The position numbers and the translations under genes were made by a program. Source: an uncultured Collinsella sp. (lineage in GTDB: Bacteria; Actinomycetota; Coriobacteriia; Coriobacteriales; Coriobacteriaceae). From it: a DNA stretch of 64,000 nucleotides. The stretch lies in the NCBI GenBank assembly GCA_900541695.1, contig UQKL01000002.1:75982-139981 (forward strand), in the 5' to 3' direction. The notes beneath the pieces are model-generated. The model made no database searches. It had not been told where the DNA came from and was given only the letters and a program-made list of their open reading frames with translations. This document shows positions 35,665 through 45,440 of the stretch, one piece after another. Each line of letters opens with the position of its first letter. The stretch's first letter is position 1.

Positions 35665-37932
35665 TTAGTGGCGCTTGCGGGTGGCCGTTGCCTTACGGAC
35701 GGAGGTCTTCTTGGTCGGAGCCTTTTCCTCGGCCGGAACAGCGGGGGAGATCGGGGCCTCCTTGGCGGGCTCGGCCTTAGCCTCTGCCTTGGGAGCTGCA
35801 GCCTTGGTCGTGGTCTTCTTGGCCGTCGTCGTAGAGCGCTTGCGCGTGGTGGTCTTGGCAGCCGGCTTTGCCTCGACAGTTGCCTTGGCCTTGGGCTCGG
35901 AGGGCGCCTCCTCGACCTTGTCGGCGGGCTTTGCAGCAGCCTTCGGGGTCGTCTTCGCGGCGGCCTTCGTCGTAGCGGCCTTGGTCGTCGTCGACTTCGT
36001 AGCCGTGACCTTCTTGGCAGTCGTGGTCTTGGTCGCAGCCGTCTTCTTGGCAGCGGTCTTGGCCGGAGCCTTTGCCGCGGGCTCGGCCTTTGCCTCGGGA
36101 GCGGCCTCGGCCTCGGCGGCCTTCTTGGCAGCGGCGGTCGTACGCTTGCGCGTAGTCGATGCCTTGGCAGTAGTTCCCTTAGCGGCGCTAGTCTTGCTAG
36201 CAGCGGCCTTCGTGGTCGTGGCCTTCTTGGCCGTTGTCTTGCGAGTCGTCGTCTTCTTGGCGGCAGGCTTCGCAGCGGGCTTAACTTCGGCCTCGGCCGC
36301 CGGCTTCTCCTCGGCCTTGGGCTCCTCAACAGCAGCGGGCTCCTTAACGGTCGCCGCAGGTTCGGCCTCAGCGGCAGCGGGCTCCTTAACGGTCGCCGCA
36401 GGTTCGGCCTCAGCGGCAGCGGGCTCATCGACAGCTGCAACTTCAGCCACAGCCGCCGGCCTTTCAATCTCAGGGTGCATAAAGAAGTACAGGTCCAGAT
36501 ACTTATCGGCCGAGCGCGTCCAGCTAAAGTCCTGGCTCATGGCCTGCGTGACCAGCTTGTTCCATGCCTCACGGTTATCCCAGAACAGGCGCGCCGCGCG
36601 GAAGACCGCGTCGCCCATCTCGTCGCCATTAAAGTTGCTAAACGAGAAGCCCGTGCCCTCGCCGGTGAACTCGTTATACGGGATCACGGTGTCCTTCAAG
36701 CCACCGGTCTCGCGCACGATGGGTAGGGTGCCGTAGCGCATGGCGATGATCTGCGACAGACCGCAAGGCTCAAACTTCGAAGGCATCAGGAACATATCGG
36801 CGGCGGCGTACATGCGCTGCGACAGCGCCGGGTCAAATTCGATGCGTGCGGCCATGGTGCCGGGGTACTTGTCCTGGAAGTAGCGCAGGCCGTCCTCGTA
36901 GTCGCGGTCGCCGGTGCCCAGCACCGCCACCTGCACGCCGCCGGACAGGATGCGGTCGAGCGCGTACATGACCAGGTCCATGCCCTTCTGGCGCGTCAGG
37001 CGCGTGACCATCACCATAAGCGGGCGGTCGTCGCGAACCTCGAGGCCCAGCTCCTCCTGCAGCTTGGCCTTGCACACGGCCTTGCCGGAACGGTCGTCAA
37101 CCGTGTAGTTGGCGGCAATGCGCTTGTCGGTTGCCGGGTCAAAGGCCGCCACGTCAATGCCGTTGAGGATGCCCTGCAGCGCATAGGAGCGCTCGCGCAG
37201 CACGCCGTCCAGGCCCTCGCCAAACTCGGGCGTCTGGATCTCGCCCGCATAGGTGGGGCTCACCGTGGTGATGGCATCGGCATAGTGCAGCGCGCCCAGC
37301 ATGTAGTTGATACTGCAGGCGTCGCAACGCAACTGCGTAGCTGCCGCCGGAATATGCGCCACACCTAGGATGTCCTCCATCACGGTGTCGCTAAACTGGC
37401 CCTGGAACGCTACGTTGTGGATCGAGAACACGGTCTTGACGCGGTCGTACAGCGGCAGGCCCTGGTAGAACTCGCGCAAGAACACGGGCGCCAGCGCCGT
37501 CTGCCAGTCGTTGCAGTGCAGGATGTCGCACTCAAAACCGGCCGGCAGGTGCTGCAGGCTTTCGGTGATGGCCTTGGAGAAGAACGCAAAGCGTTCGCCG
37601 TCGTCAAAGAAGCCGTACGGATAGTCGCGCGCAAAGTAGCGCTCGTTGTCCACGAACATATAGGTGACGCCGTCGCGCTCGAGCTTCTCCAGCCCGCAGT
37701 ACTCATTGCGCCAGCCCAGGCTCACGTAAAAGTCGGCAAAGTGCTCCATTTGCGCCTTGTATTCGTCCTTGATGGTGGCGTACTTGGGCACCATCACGAT
37801 GACCTCGGCGCCGGCGCGCACGAGTGCCGCAGGCAGCGAGCCCGCTACGTCGCCCAGGCCACCGGTCTTAACAAACGGTGCGCACTCGGCCGAGGCAAAC
37901 ACGATCTGCATCTTTTTGCTGGAATCTGCCAT
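35665..37932 (-). CDS. glgA: Glycogen synthase with long H1-like tail
   Basis: GlgA transfers glucose from ADP-glucose to growing glycogen. Residues 1 to about 485 form a complete GT5 enzyme, with KTGGLGDV at 22-29 near the N-terminus and the C-terminal segment FEPCGLSQ. From about residue 490 to 755 follows a 265-residue low-complexity tail, acidic Ala/Glu/Pro-rich at first and then made of Lys/Thr/Ala runs such as KTTTRKTTAKKATTTKAAA, resembling eukaryotic histone H1 or bacterial HU-tail sequences. Normal GlgA ends near residue 480. ATG 37932 is preferred because GGGAG lies just upstream; an ATG at 37944 is the alternative. The tail contains a 42-base tandem repeat. Confidence 0.93.
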   Translation of the reverse strand: MADSSKKMQIVFASAECAPFVKTGGLGDVAGSLPAALVRAGAEVIVMVPKYATIKDEYKAQMEHFADFYVSLGWRNEYCGLEKLERDGVTYMFVDNERYFARDYPYGFFDDGERFAFFSKAITESLQHLPAGFECDILHCNDWQTALAPVFLREFYQGLPLYDRVKTVFSIHNVAFQGQFSDTVMEDILGVAHIPAAATQLRCDACSINYMLGALHYADAITTVSPTYAGEIQTPEFGEGLDGVLRERSYALQGILNGIDVAAFDPATDKRIAANYTVDDRSGKAVCKAKLQEELGLEVRDDRPLMVMVTRLTRQKGMDLVMYALDRILSGGVQVAVLGTGDRDYEDGLRYFQDKYPGTMAARIEFDPALSQRMYAAADMFLMPSKFEPCGLSQIIAMRYGTLPIVRETGGLKDTVIPYNEFTGEGTGFSFSNFNGDEMGDAVFRAARLFWDNREAWNKLVTQAMSQDFSWTRSADKYLDLYFFMHPEIERPAAVAEVAAVDEPAAAEAEPAATVKEPAAAEAEPAATVKEPAAVEEPKAEEKPAAEAEVKPAAKPAAKKTTTRKTTAKKATTTKAAASKTSAAKGTTAKASTTRKRTTAAAKKAAEAEAAPEAKAEPAAKAPAKTAAKKTAATKTTTAKKVTATKSTTTKAATTKAAAKTTPKAAAKPADKVEEAPSEPKAKATVEAKPAAKTTTRKRSTTTAKKTTTKAAAPKAEAKAEPAKEAPISPAVPAEEKAPTKKTSVRKATATRKRH
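36332..36415. repeat. Two 42-bp tandem repeats inside the glgA tail
   Basis: Two adjacent identical 42-base units encode the 14-residue repeat EPAATVKEPAAAEA. Being a multiple of three, copy change would keep the frame. Confidence 0.85.
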
Positions 37933-37955
37933 ATTGTCTCCCATATTCCAATTCG

Positions 37956-37991
37956 AGAATAGCCGCCTGGCGCTAACCGGGCGGCTATTCT
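37956..37991. other. Intercistronic hairpin between glgD and glgA
   Basis: GAATAGCCGCC pairs with GGCGGCTATTC around a 12-base loop. No T run follows on the minus strand, so it may protect or process the mRNA, or attenuate glgA. Confidence 0.6.
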
Positions 37992-38022
37992 ACATGTTAC
38001 GAGCGATGTTGCGGTGTCAACG

Positions 38023-39150
38023 TTAACGTACGATGGTGGTGTCGGAAGTTAACGGAGCCTTTCCCAGCACCAGGATGTTCTCGGGCGTGCCGCGAAGCTC
38101 GGTGTTGGTGGGAACCACGTTGTTCTTGTCCAGGATGGCGTTCTCAACGCGGGCGCCGCTCTTGATGATGCAGCTCTGGTTGATGATCGAGTTGGTCACC
38201 GAAGCGCCTTCCTCGACCACGACGCCGCGCGACAGGATCGAGTTGCGCACGGTGCCTTTGATGATGCAGCCGGCCGAGATGATCGAGTTGCACGCGTGGC
38301 TGCCGGTCGCATAGCGCGAAGGCGGCACGTCGTGAGCCTTGGTCAGGATCGGGCGCTCGGGGTCAAAGAGCTGATCGGCCACGGTCTGGTCGAGCAGGTC
38401 CATGCTGCGGCGGTACAGCGACTTCTCGCTAAACACGCCCACGACCTCGCCCTTGTACTCGTAGCTGCACACGTCGATGTTGCCAAAGTCGCCCTGGAGT
38501 GCCTCGAGCAGGTCCAGATAGTCGGCGGCCTGGTAGTGGTCGATAATCTCGAGCAGCGTCTCGCGGTTGACGATGCAGCAGTCCATAGAGGCGTTGTCGC
38601 CGTACACGACGCCGGCGCTCACGCCCGTCAGGCGGCCGTTCTCGTTAATCTCGAGTTTGGTCTCGTCATCGACGTTGCGCGTGGCCTTGCAGTACACCAC
38701 GGTCATCTGAGCGCCGGAGTTCTCGTGCGCGTCGATGATGGTGTTGAGGTCCATGTTAAAGATGATGTTGGTGCCCATCATCACAACATAGGGCTTGTCC
38801 GAGCGCTGGAACAGCGTCTTGTTGGAGATGATGTCGCGCAGCAGGAAGCGCATGCCGCCCTTGGTGGTGCCATACGCGTTGCCGGGCACCATGAACAGGC
38901 CGCCCTTCTTGCGGTCCAGGCCCCAGTCCTTACCCGAGCCCACGTGGTCGATCAGCGAGCGGTAGTTTCCCGGCATGACGACGCCGACGGTCTTGATGCC
39001 GGCATTCATCATGTTGGACAGCGGGAAGTCGATCAGGCGGTAGCGGCCCAAAAAGGGAACGGACGCGATGGGACGGTCCTTGAGCAGCACGCTGCCGTAA
39101 GTCGAAGAGTAGTTAGCGGTGATATAACCGATGGCCTTGCGATTGATCAT
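38023..39150 (-). CDS. glgD: ADP-glucose pyrophosphorylase subunit GlgD
   Basis: GlgD-type subunits pair with GlgC in Firmicutes and related bacteria to make ADP-glucose. This 375-residue protein keeps the nucleotidyl-transferase fold and the C-terminal left-handed beta-helix, but the N-terminal pyrophosphorylase loop GGxGxRL is replaced by TANYSSTYGSVL, as is usual for GlgD, so it is probably regulatory or weakly catalytic. ATG 39150 lies four bases beyond the glgC stop. The longer in-frame start at 39189 lies within glgC. Confidence 0.9.
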   Translation of the reverse strand: MINRKAIGYITANYSSTYGSVLLKDRPIASVPFLGRYRLIDFPLSNMMNAGIKTVGVVMPGNYRSLIDHVGSGKDWGLDRKKGGLFMVPGNAYGTTKGGMRFLLRDIISNKTLFQRSDKPYVVMMGTNIIFNMDLNTIIDAHENSGAQMTVVYCKATRNVDDETKLEINENGRLTGVSAGVVYGDNASMDCCIVNRETLLEIIDHYQAADYLDLLEALQGDFGNIDVCSYEYKGEVVGVFSEKSLYRRSMDLLDQTVADQLFDPERPILTKAHDVPPSRYATGSHACNSIISAGCIIKGTVRNSILSRGVVVEEGASVTNSIINQSCIIKSGARVENAILDKNNVVPTNTELRGTPENILVLGKAPLTSDTTIVR

Positions 39151-39154
39151 CGGA

Positions 39155-40303
39155 TCATTCCCCCTTCCCGATAACGACGTCATTTCCAACGACGGCCGTA
39201 TCCTTGGTGGTATCGACAGAGCCGAGCTTCACGCCCTCTTCGACCGTGGAGTTCTCGCCCAAAATAGCGCGGCAGATGTGCGCACCGCTCTTGACGTGCG
39301 CGCCCGGCAGCAGCACGGAGTCCTCGACCACGGCGCGCTCCTCGATGATGACATCGGTCGAAAGGATCGAGTGGCGAGCGGTGCCGTAGATCTTGCAGCC
39401 GTTGGAGACCAGGCAATCGTCCAGGCGGCCGTCCGGGCCAATGTAGTGCGGCGGACGCGTGGTGATGTTGGACATGATGGGGAAGTGCTTGTCGAACAGA
39501 TCGAACTCGGGGTTGTTGCCCAGCAGGTCCATCGAGGTCTCGTGGAAGCTGGCGATGGTGCCGACGTCCTTCCAAAAGCCGTGGAACTCGTAGCTGTACA
39601 GGCGCTTGCCCTCGCCGAGCAGCTTGGGGATGATGTCCTTGCCAAAGTCGTGGCTCGAGCGCTGGTCCAGAGCGTCCTCTTCGAGCGCCTCGATCAGCAC
39701 GTCGGCCGAGAAGATGTAGATGCCCATGGACGCGAGGTTCGAATCGGGCTTATCGGGCTTCTCGGTGAACTTGGTGATGCGGCCGTCCTCGGGGTCGGTG
39801 GTCAGGATGCCAAAGCGGCTGGCCTCCTCCCACGGCACGGGCATAACGCTCACCGTGAGGTCGGCGTTATTCTCAATGTGCGTCTTGAGCATCTTGCGGT
39901 AGTCCATGCGATACAGGTGATCGCCCGAAAGAATCAGGACGTACTTGGGGTCGTTGGCCTTGATGTAGTCGAGGTTCTGCGTAATGGCGTCGGCCGTGCC
40001 CGCATACCAGGCGCCGCCGGTCTGCGTCTCGTACGGCGGCAGGATCGACACACCGCCGTCGCGGCTGTCCAGATCCCATGCCTCGCCGGAGCCCACGTAG
40101 GCATGCAGCAGGTAGGGGCGATACTGCGTCAGAACGCCCACCGTGTCGATGCCCGAGTTGGAGCAGTTGGAGAGCGAAAAGTCGATAATGCGGAACTTGC
40201 CACCAAAGCTAACCGCCGGCTTAGCGATCTTTTGGGTGAGTGCCCCCAATCGGCTGCCCTGTCCTCCTGCGAGGAGCATCGCGATGCATTCTTTCTTACT
40301 CAT
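39155..40303 (-). CDS. glgC: Glucose-1-phosphate adenylyltransferase
   Basis: GlgC makes ADP-glucose from glucose 1-phosphate and ATP, the committed step of glycogen synthesis. The N-terminal loop [11 protein letters not shown], the segment [15 protein letters not shown] and the glucose-1-phosphate region FTEKPDKP are all present in 382 residues. ATG 40303 follows GAAGGAGAA. The gene is followed by glgD after four bases and preceded by glgP, a usual order in the glycogen locus. Confidence 0.95.
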   Translation of the reverse strand: MSKKECIAMLLAGGQGSRLGALTQKIAKPAVSFGGKFRIIDFSLSNCSNSGIDTVGVLTQYRPYLLHAYVGSGEAWDLDSRDGGVSILPPYETQTGGAWYAGTADAITQNLDYIKANDPKYVLILSGDHLYRMDYRKMLKTHIENNADLTVSVMPVPWEEASRFGILTTDPEDGRITKFTEKPDKPDSNLASMGIYIFSADVLIEALEEDALDQRSSHDFGKDIIPKLLGEGKRLYSYEFHGFWKDVGTIASFHETSMDLLGNNPEFDLFDKHFPIMSNITTRPPHYIGPDGRLDDCLVSNGCKIYGTARHSILSTDVIIEERAVVEDSVLLPGAHVKSGAHICRAILGENSTVEEGVKLGSVDTTKDTAVVGNDVVIGKGE

Positions 40304-40343
40304 CGATTTCTCCTTCTGTCATCGATGTTCCTAAACCCATTAG

Positions 40344-40372
40344 CGACGGGCGCGGCGCAACGTCACGCCCGT
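40344..40372. other. Hairpin between glgP and glgC
   Basis: GACGGGCG pairs with CGCCCGTC around a 13-base loop in the 108-base gap between two minus-strand genes. No T run follows. It may be an attenuator or an mRNA processing site. Confidence 0.45.
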
Positions 40373-40411
40373 CGAGTAATGCCGTGCTGGCATAGGGGAG
40401 CTCGCGCGCCT

Positions 40412-42838
40412 TTAAGCGTGCCAGATCTCGTCGCGGTACTCGCGAATGGTGCGGTCGCTCGAGAACCAGCCGCTCGAGGCGGTGTTGAGCAGCGCCTTGC
40501 GGTTCCAGGTCTCCTGGTCGCCATAGCTGCCGGTGAGCTTCTCCCACGCATCCACGTAGCTGCGGAAGTCTGCCATGACCAGGTCGGGGTCGTTGTTGTT
40601 CATGAGCTCGTTGTAGATGCTCTCAAAGTTGCCCGAAAGGCCGGCAAACGTGTTGTCCTTGAGCTCGTCCATCACGCGGCCCAGGCGCTCGCGATCGTTG
40701 TTGAGCGTATCCCAAGCAAAGTAGTTGTTCGACGCCCAGAGCTGCTCGACCTCGGGGGCGGTTAGGCCAAAGATGGCCTCGTTCTCGCGACCGGCCAGGT
40801 CGGCGATCTCGATGTTGGCGCCGTCGAGGGTACCCAGCGTAATGGCGCCGTTCATCATGAGCTTCATGTTGGACGTGCCCGAAGCCTCCTTGCCGGCCGT
40901 GGAAATCTGTTCCGAGATCTCGGCGGCGGGGTAGATGAGCTGGGCGTTGCTCACGCGGAAGTTGGGGATAAAGCAGACCTTCATGACCTCGTTGACGCGC
41001 GGGTCGTTGTTGATGACGTCGGCCACGGAGTTAATGAGGCGGATAGTCTCCTTGGCAAAGGTGTAGCTCGAGGCAGCCTTGCCGCTAAAGATGAAGGTCG
41101 TCGGCGTCACGTGGAAGTTGGGATTCGCGATGCGACGGTTGTAGATGTCCATCACCTTCATGATGTTCATGAGCTGGCGCTTGTAGGCATGGAAGCGCTT
41201 AACCTGAACATCGAAGACGGTGTTGGGGTCGATGACCAGACCGGTCTCGGCCTTGACGTAGGCGGCCAGGCGCTCCTTGTTGGCGCGCTTGGAGGCACCC
41301 ACGGCCTTCAGGAACTCGGTGTCGTTCTGGAACTCCTTGAGCTTCTCCAGCTCAAAGGCGTCCTTGAGCCAGCCGTCGCCAATTGCCTCGGTCACGAGTT
41401 TGGCGTAGGTGGGGTTGGCCTCGGCAAAGAAGCGACGGTGCGAGATGCCGTTGGTTTTGTTGTTGAACTTCTCGGGCGTCAGGGCATAGAAATCCTTGAG
41501 CACGATGTTCTTGATGATGTCGGAGTGGATCTTGGCCACGCCGTTGACGCTGTGGCTGCAGATCACGGACAGGTTGGCCATGCGAATCTCGCCGTCCCAC
41601 AGGATGGCGGTCTGGCGCAGACGCTCCTGCCAGCCTTCCTGCGTGGTGTCGAACGACTCGTGCCAACGACGGCTGATCTCGTCGATGATCTGATACACGC
41701 GGGGGAGGAGCTTGGAGAACGTGCCGATGGGCCACTTCTCCAGAGCCTCGGGCAGGATAGTGTGGTTGGTGTAGCTCACGACCTGCGTCACGATGTTCCA
41801 GGCGTCATCCCACTCGAGCTTCTTCTCGTCGATGAGGATACGCATGAGCTCGGGGCCGCACATGGCGGGGTGGGTGTCGTTGGTATGGATGGCAACAAAC
41901 TGCGGCAGCAGCTCCCAGTTCTCTCCATGCTCCTTCTCAAAGGTGTCGAGCAGGCTGTAGATGCCGGCCGAGACAAACAGGTACTCCTGCTTCAGGCGCA
42001 GCAGACGGCCGTGCTCGCCGGCGTCGTTGGGGTAGAGGATGGCGCTGATGGCCTCGGCCTCGGCACGCTCGGCGTCGGCCAGGGCGTAGTCGCCGCGGTT
42101 GAAGGCCTCCAGGTCAAAGTGCTCCTCGACCGGCTCGGCGGCCCATACGCGCAGCTTGTTGACGGTCTCGCCGGCATAGCCCACCACGGGGATGTCATAA
42201 GGAACGGCCAGGATATCCTGCGTGTCCACCGTGCGGTAGAACGTGCGGCCGTTCTCCTCAAAGCCCTCAACATGGCCACCAAACTTAATGGTCACGGCCT
42301 TGTCCTGACGACGGACCTCCCAGGGATAGCCGTGGGTGAGCCACTCGTCGGTGGCCTCGACCTGGCTGCCGTTGACGATCTCCTGCTTAAACAGGCCGTA
42401 GCGGTAGCGCATGCCGTTGCCGTAGCCGGCAATGCCCTCGGCTGCCATGGAATCCAGGAAGCATGCGGCCAGACGGCCCAGGCCACCGTTGCCCAGGGCC
42501 GGATCGGGCTCCTGGTTCTCGATGACGGACAGGTCAAAGCCCATGTCGTCGAGCGCCTCGGCGACCATGTCGCGCACGCCAAAGTTGAGCAGGTAGTTGT
42601 CAAGCAGGCGGCCGATCAAAAACTCGATCGAGAAGTAGTACACGCGCTTCTTGCCCTCGGCGGTGACGCGGGCGTCGCTCTTGGTGGCAACGGTGCGTGC
42701 CTTCTCGGCCACGAGCTTGGCCAGGGCGTTAAAGCGGTCCAGGTCGCTGGCGGCCTCGACGCTCTTGCCGCTGATGCTCATGACGGCATCGCGATAGAGC
42801 TCGGTAAACTCCTGCTTGTTGTCGAAGATCTTATTCAT
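40412..42838 (-). CDS. glgP: Glycogen phosphorylase
   Basis: GlgP releases glucose 1-phosphate from glycogen using pyridoxal phosphate. The 808-residue protein is full length for the GT35 family. The cofactor lysine is K659 in GKEASGTSNMKLMMNGA, and the N-terminal LGNGGLGRLAACFLDS matches the family. ATG 42838 follows GGAAAGGAACG. It lies between glgB and glgC. Confidence 0.96.
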   Translation of the reverse strand: MNKIFDNKQEFTELYRDAVMSISGKSVEAASDLDRFNALAKLVAEKARTVATKSDARVTAEGKKRVYYFSIEFLIGRLLDNYLLNFGVRDMVAEALDDMGFDLSVIENQEPDPALGNGGLGRLAACFLDSMAAEGIAGYGNGMRYRYGLFKQEIVNGSQVEATDEWLTHGYPWEVRRQDKAVTIKFGGHVEGFEENGRTFYRTVDTQDILAVPYDIPVVGYAGETVNKLRVWAAEPVEEHFDLEAFNRGDYALADAERAEAEAISAILYPNDAGEHGRLLRLKQEYLFVSAGIYSLLDTFEKEHGENWELLPQFVAIHTNDTHPAMCGPELMRILIDEKKLEWDDAWNIVTQVVSYTNHTILPEALEKWPIGTFSKLLPRVYQIIDEISRRWHESFDTTQEGWQERLRQTAILWDGEIRMANLSVICSHSVNGVAKIHSDIIKNIVLKDFYALTPEKFNNKTNGISHRRFFAEANPTYAKLVTEAIGDGWLKDAFELEKLKEFQNDTEFLKAVGASKRANKERLAAYVKAETGLVIDPNTVFDVQVKRFHAYKRQLMNIMKVMDIYNRRIANPNFHVTPTTFIFSGKAASSYTFAKETIRLINSVADVINNDPRVNEVMKVCFIPNFRVSNAQLIYPAAEISEQISTAGKEASGTSNMKLMMNGAITLGTLDGANIEIADLAGRENEAIFGLTAPEVEQLWASNNYFAWDTLNNDRERLGRVMDELKDNTFAGLSGNFESIYNELMNNNDPDLVMADFRSYVDAWEKLTGSYGDQETWNRKALLNTASSGWFSSDRTIREYRDEIWHA

Positions 42839-42912
42839 ACGTTCCTTTCCCCCGGGGATGTTTCTCCCGGAACGGTTATGACTTGTATCCTACGCCTCGG
42901 CGAGGCGGGTAA

Positions 42913-42924
42913 TTACAGCTGTAA
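42913..42924. promoter_or_regulatory. Short palindrome before glgP
   Basis: TTACAGCTGTAA is a perfect 12-base palindrome between glgB and glgP. It could be a regulator site but may be chance. Confidence 0.2.
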
Positions 42925-42932
42925 CGGCTTTG

Positions 42933-45218
42933 TTACGCATCCTTGGCGGACGACTTAACAGAAGCAGCCTTGGCCTTGGTGGCGGCCTTTTTGGCAGCCG
43001 GCTTCTTGGTCGCGGTAGCCTTAGCAGCGGGCTTTGCGGCGGTCTTGGCCTTGGCTTTGGCTTTGGTCGTCGTAGCCTTCGTCTTAGCCGGAGCCTTCTT
43101 AGCAGCCGCAGGCTTGGGCTTCACCGAAGACGCACGTTTGCGCATCGTCTTCTTGGGCTCCTCAACCACGGGCGGCTTATAGCTGCTGGGACCGCGGCGC
43201 TTAAGCACCACGCCTGCCAGGCCGGGCACCTTGATCTCAATAGAGTCCATCTGCCCGTTCCAGGGATAGGGCTCGCTCGAGCAGGTGTAGGGCTCCTCAC
43301 CGGCGTATCCGCTGCCGCCAAACTCGGGACGGTCAGAATCGAAGATGACCTCCCAGTCGCCCTCGCGCGGCACGCCCACGCGGAAGCTCTCGTAGCTCGC
43401 CGGGTCAAAGTTGATCAGGATCACCAGGTCGTCGTCGATGTCCTCGCCCTGGCGCACAAAGCTCACGATGGACTGCTTGGAGTTGTCCGCATCGATCCAG
43501 GTAAATCCGTCGTCGGTATAGCCGCGCTCGTACAGAGCGGGCTCGGCGGTGTACAGGTGGTTGAGCGCCTTGATAAACGCCTGATGATGCTTGTGGGTCT
43601 CGTACTCCTCGGTCAGGAACCACTGGATGGACTCGTAATAGCGCCACTCAATAAACTGGCCGATCTCGTTGCCCATAAAGTTGAGCTTGGCGCCGGGGTG
43701 CGTCATCTGGTAGAAGGCCAGCGTGCGCAGGCCGGCAAACTGGCGCCACCAGTCGCCCGGCATGCGGCCGATGAGCGAGCACTTGCCGTGCACGACCTCG
43801 TCGTGGCTGAGTGGACAAATAAAGTTCTCGGTAAAGGCATACATAATGGAGAACGTGAGCAGCCCGTGGTTGCCGGGGCGCCACGGAAAATCGGTCTGCA
43901 TGTAGTGCAGGGTGTCATTCATCCAGCCCATGTCCCACTTGTAGTGGAAGCCCAAGCCGCCATCCTGCGGCGGATAGGTCACGAGCGGCCACGCAGTGGA
44001 CTCCTCGGCCATCATCATCACGTCGGGGTAGTGCGCCTCCACGGCGCAGTTGACCTGGCGAATAAACGCGCTGGCGTCCAGATCCTCCTCGGTACCGTAC
44101 TTGTTGAACTTCTTTTGGCCGGGATCATCAATGCCAAAGTTGAGGTACAGCATGCTGGATACGCCGTCCATGCGAATACCGTCCACGTGGAAGTTCTCGA
44201 GCCAGTACAGCACGTTTGAGACCAGGAAGGAGCGGACCTCGCCGCGAGCGAAGTCAAACTTGTGCGTGCCCCAGTTGGGGTGAATCTCGTGCTCAAACAG
44301 CATGTGGCCGTTAAAGGTAGCAAGGCCGTGGGAGTCGGCGCAAAAACCGCCGGGCACCCAGTCCATGATCACGCCAATGCCTGCCTCGTGGCATGCATCG
44401 ATAAAGTGCATGAGCTGCTGCGGGGTGCCGTAGCGTGACGTGGCGGCGTAGTAGCCGGTCGTCTGGTAGCCCCAGGAGCCATCGAAGGGATGCTCCATAA
44501 GCGGCATGACCTCGATATGCGTGTAGCCCATGTCGCGGACGTAGTCCACGAGCTCCACCGACAGGTCGTCATAGGTGTAAAACTCACCGCGCTGCGCGGG
44601 GAAGGGATCCATGGGGCCGGGGTAATTGCCGTACTCGTCGGGTTCGCCCTGCGGCGCGTCGCCGTGGCGCTTCCACGATCCAATATGCACCTCGTAGATG
44701 TTAAGGGGCTGCGACATGTGATTGTGGCCGGCGCGGCGCTTGAGCCACGCGGCGTCGTTCCACTGGTAGCCATCGAGGGTCCACAGCGCGCTCGCCGTCC
44801 CCGGAGGGCACTCGGCCTTAAAGGCGTACGGATCGGCCTTGTAGAGCTTTTCGCCCTCGTTGGTCTCGATGAGATATTTATAGAGCTGACCCTGCTCGGC
44901 GCCAGGAATAAAGCCTTCCCAAATAGAGCTCGTATGCACGGGCACCAGCGGGTTGGCCTGCTCATCCCAGTCGTTAAATTCACCAATGACATGAACGCTC
45001 TTTACGTCGGGAGCCCAAACGCAAAAACGCCAGCCGCGCGTACGGTTCTGCGTGTCGGGGTGCGCGCCCATCTTTTCCCAGCTGCGCTCCCACGTACCGA
45101 TGCCAAACAGATAGACATCGTCTTTGGTGAGCTCCGGCGCGTGCGGGGCGGCTTTACGGGTAGCAGGCTTTTTGGTTGCTGGCTTTAGCTTTGTATCGCT
45201 CACGTTTGATCCCATCAT
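42933..45218 (-). CDS. glgB: 1,4-alpha-glucan branching enzyme with H1-like tail
   Basis: GlgB introduces alpha-1,6 branches into glycogen. The protein has a CBM48-like N-terminal domain (about 40-140), a GH13 catalytic barrel with HIEVMPLMEHPFDGSWGYQ, GIRMDGVSSMLY and MMMAEESTAWP, and a C-terminal beta-sandwich. A Lys/Ala/Thr-rich tail of about 70 residues follows (from about 690 to 761), of the same kind as in GlgA, and a shorter Lys/Pro/Ala stretch precedes the first domain. The start is uncertain: ATG 45218 or 45215 lack a clear ribosome site, and a GTG at 45203 is possible. It is the first gene of the minus-strand glycogen run. Confidence 0.92.
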   Translation of the reverse strand: MMGSNVSDTKLKPATKKPATRKAAPHAPELTKDDVYLFGIGTWERSWEKMGAHPDTQNRTRGWRFCVWAPDVKSVHVIGEFNDWDEQANPLVPVHTSSIWEGFIPGAEQGQLYKYLIETNEGEKLYKADPYAFKAECPPGTASALWTLDGYQWNDAAWLKRRAGHNHMSQPLNIYEVHIGSWKRHGDAPQGEPDEYGNYPGPMDPFPAQRGEFYTYDDLSVELVDYVRDMGYTHIEVMPLMEHPFDGSWGYQTTGYYAATSRYGTPQQLMHFIDACHEAGIGVIMDWVPGGFCADSHGLATFNGHMLFEHEIHPNWGTHKFDFARGEVRSFLVSNVLYWLENFHVDGIRMDGVSSMLYLNFGIDDPGQKKFNKYGTEEDLDASAFIRQVNCAVEAHYPDVMMMAEESTAWPLVTYPPQDGGLGFHYKWDMGWMNDTLHYMQTDFPWRPGNHGLLTFSIMYAFTENFICPLSHDEVVHGKCSLIGRMPGDWWRQFAGLRTLAFYQMTHPGAKLNFMGNEIGQFIEWRYYESIQWFLTEEYETHKHHQAFIKALNHLYTAEPALYERGYTDDGFTWIDADNSKQSIVSFVRQGEDIDDDLVILINFDPASYESFRVGVPREGDWEVIFDSDRPEFGGSGYAGEEPYTCSSEPYPWNGQMDSIEIKVPGLAGVVLKRRGPSSYKPPVVEEPKKTMRKRASSVKPKPAAAKKAPAKTKATTTKAKAKAKTAAKPAAKATATKKPAAKKAATKAKAASVKSSAKDA

Positions 45219-45440
45219 GACGCGGCAGCGTGTTGCCTTGGTGACTAGATGCGAAAGGTCCAAGGCTGCACGAATCGAAGGGACGGCGATAGTTCTATGA
45301 TTCGTTCCACCTCGCGTGCTCGGTGGAACTTTCGGCAAAAACTACGATAACACCTGTACGTTAGTTTTATGAACGAAAGTGGATTTGCGATGGCGTTTAA
45401 TCGGTAAGCGCCATGTTTATACCACTGGCAGAATTGCGAT

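Noticed and set aside
36332..36415. CRISPR-like tandem repeat
   Set aside because: Adjacent units without spacers, inside a coding sequence; a minisatellite and not a CRISPR array.
35668..36736. Plus-strand open frames opposite the glgA tail
   Set aside because: Low-complexity complement of the Lys/Ala/Thr tail; several frames stay open there only because of the repeats.
39131..40765. Long plus-strand open frame opposite glgC and the end of glgP
   Set aside because: Spans two real genes on the other strand; composition follows their third codon positions.
41111..42958. Long plus-strand open frame opposite glgP (615 codons)
   Set aside because: Shadow of glycogen phosphorylase; no ribosome site and no recognisable domain.
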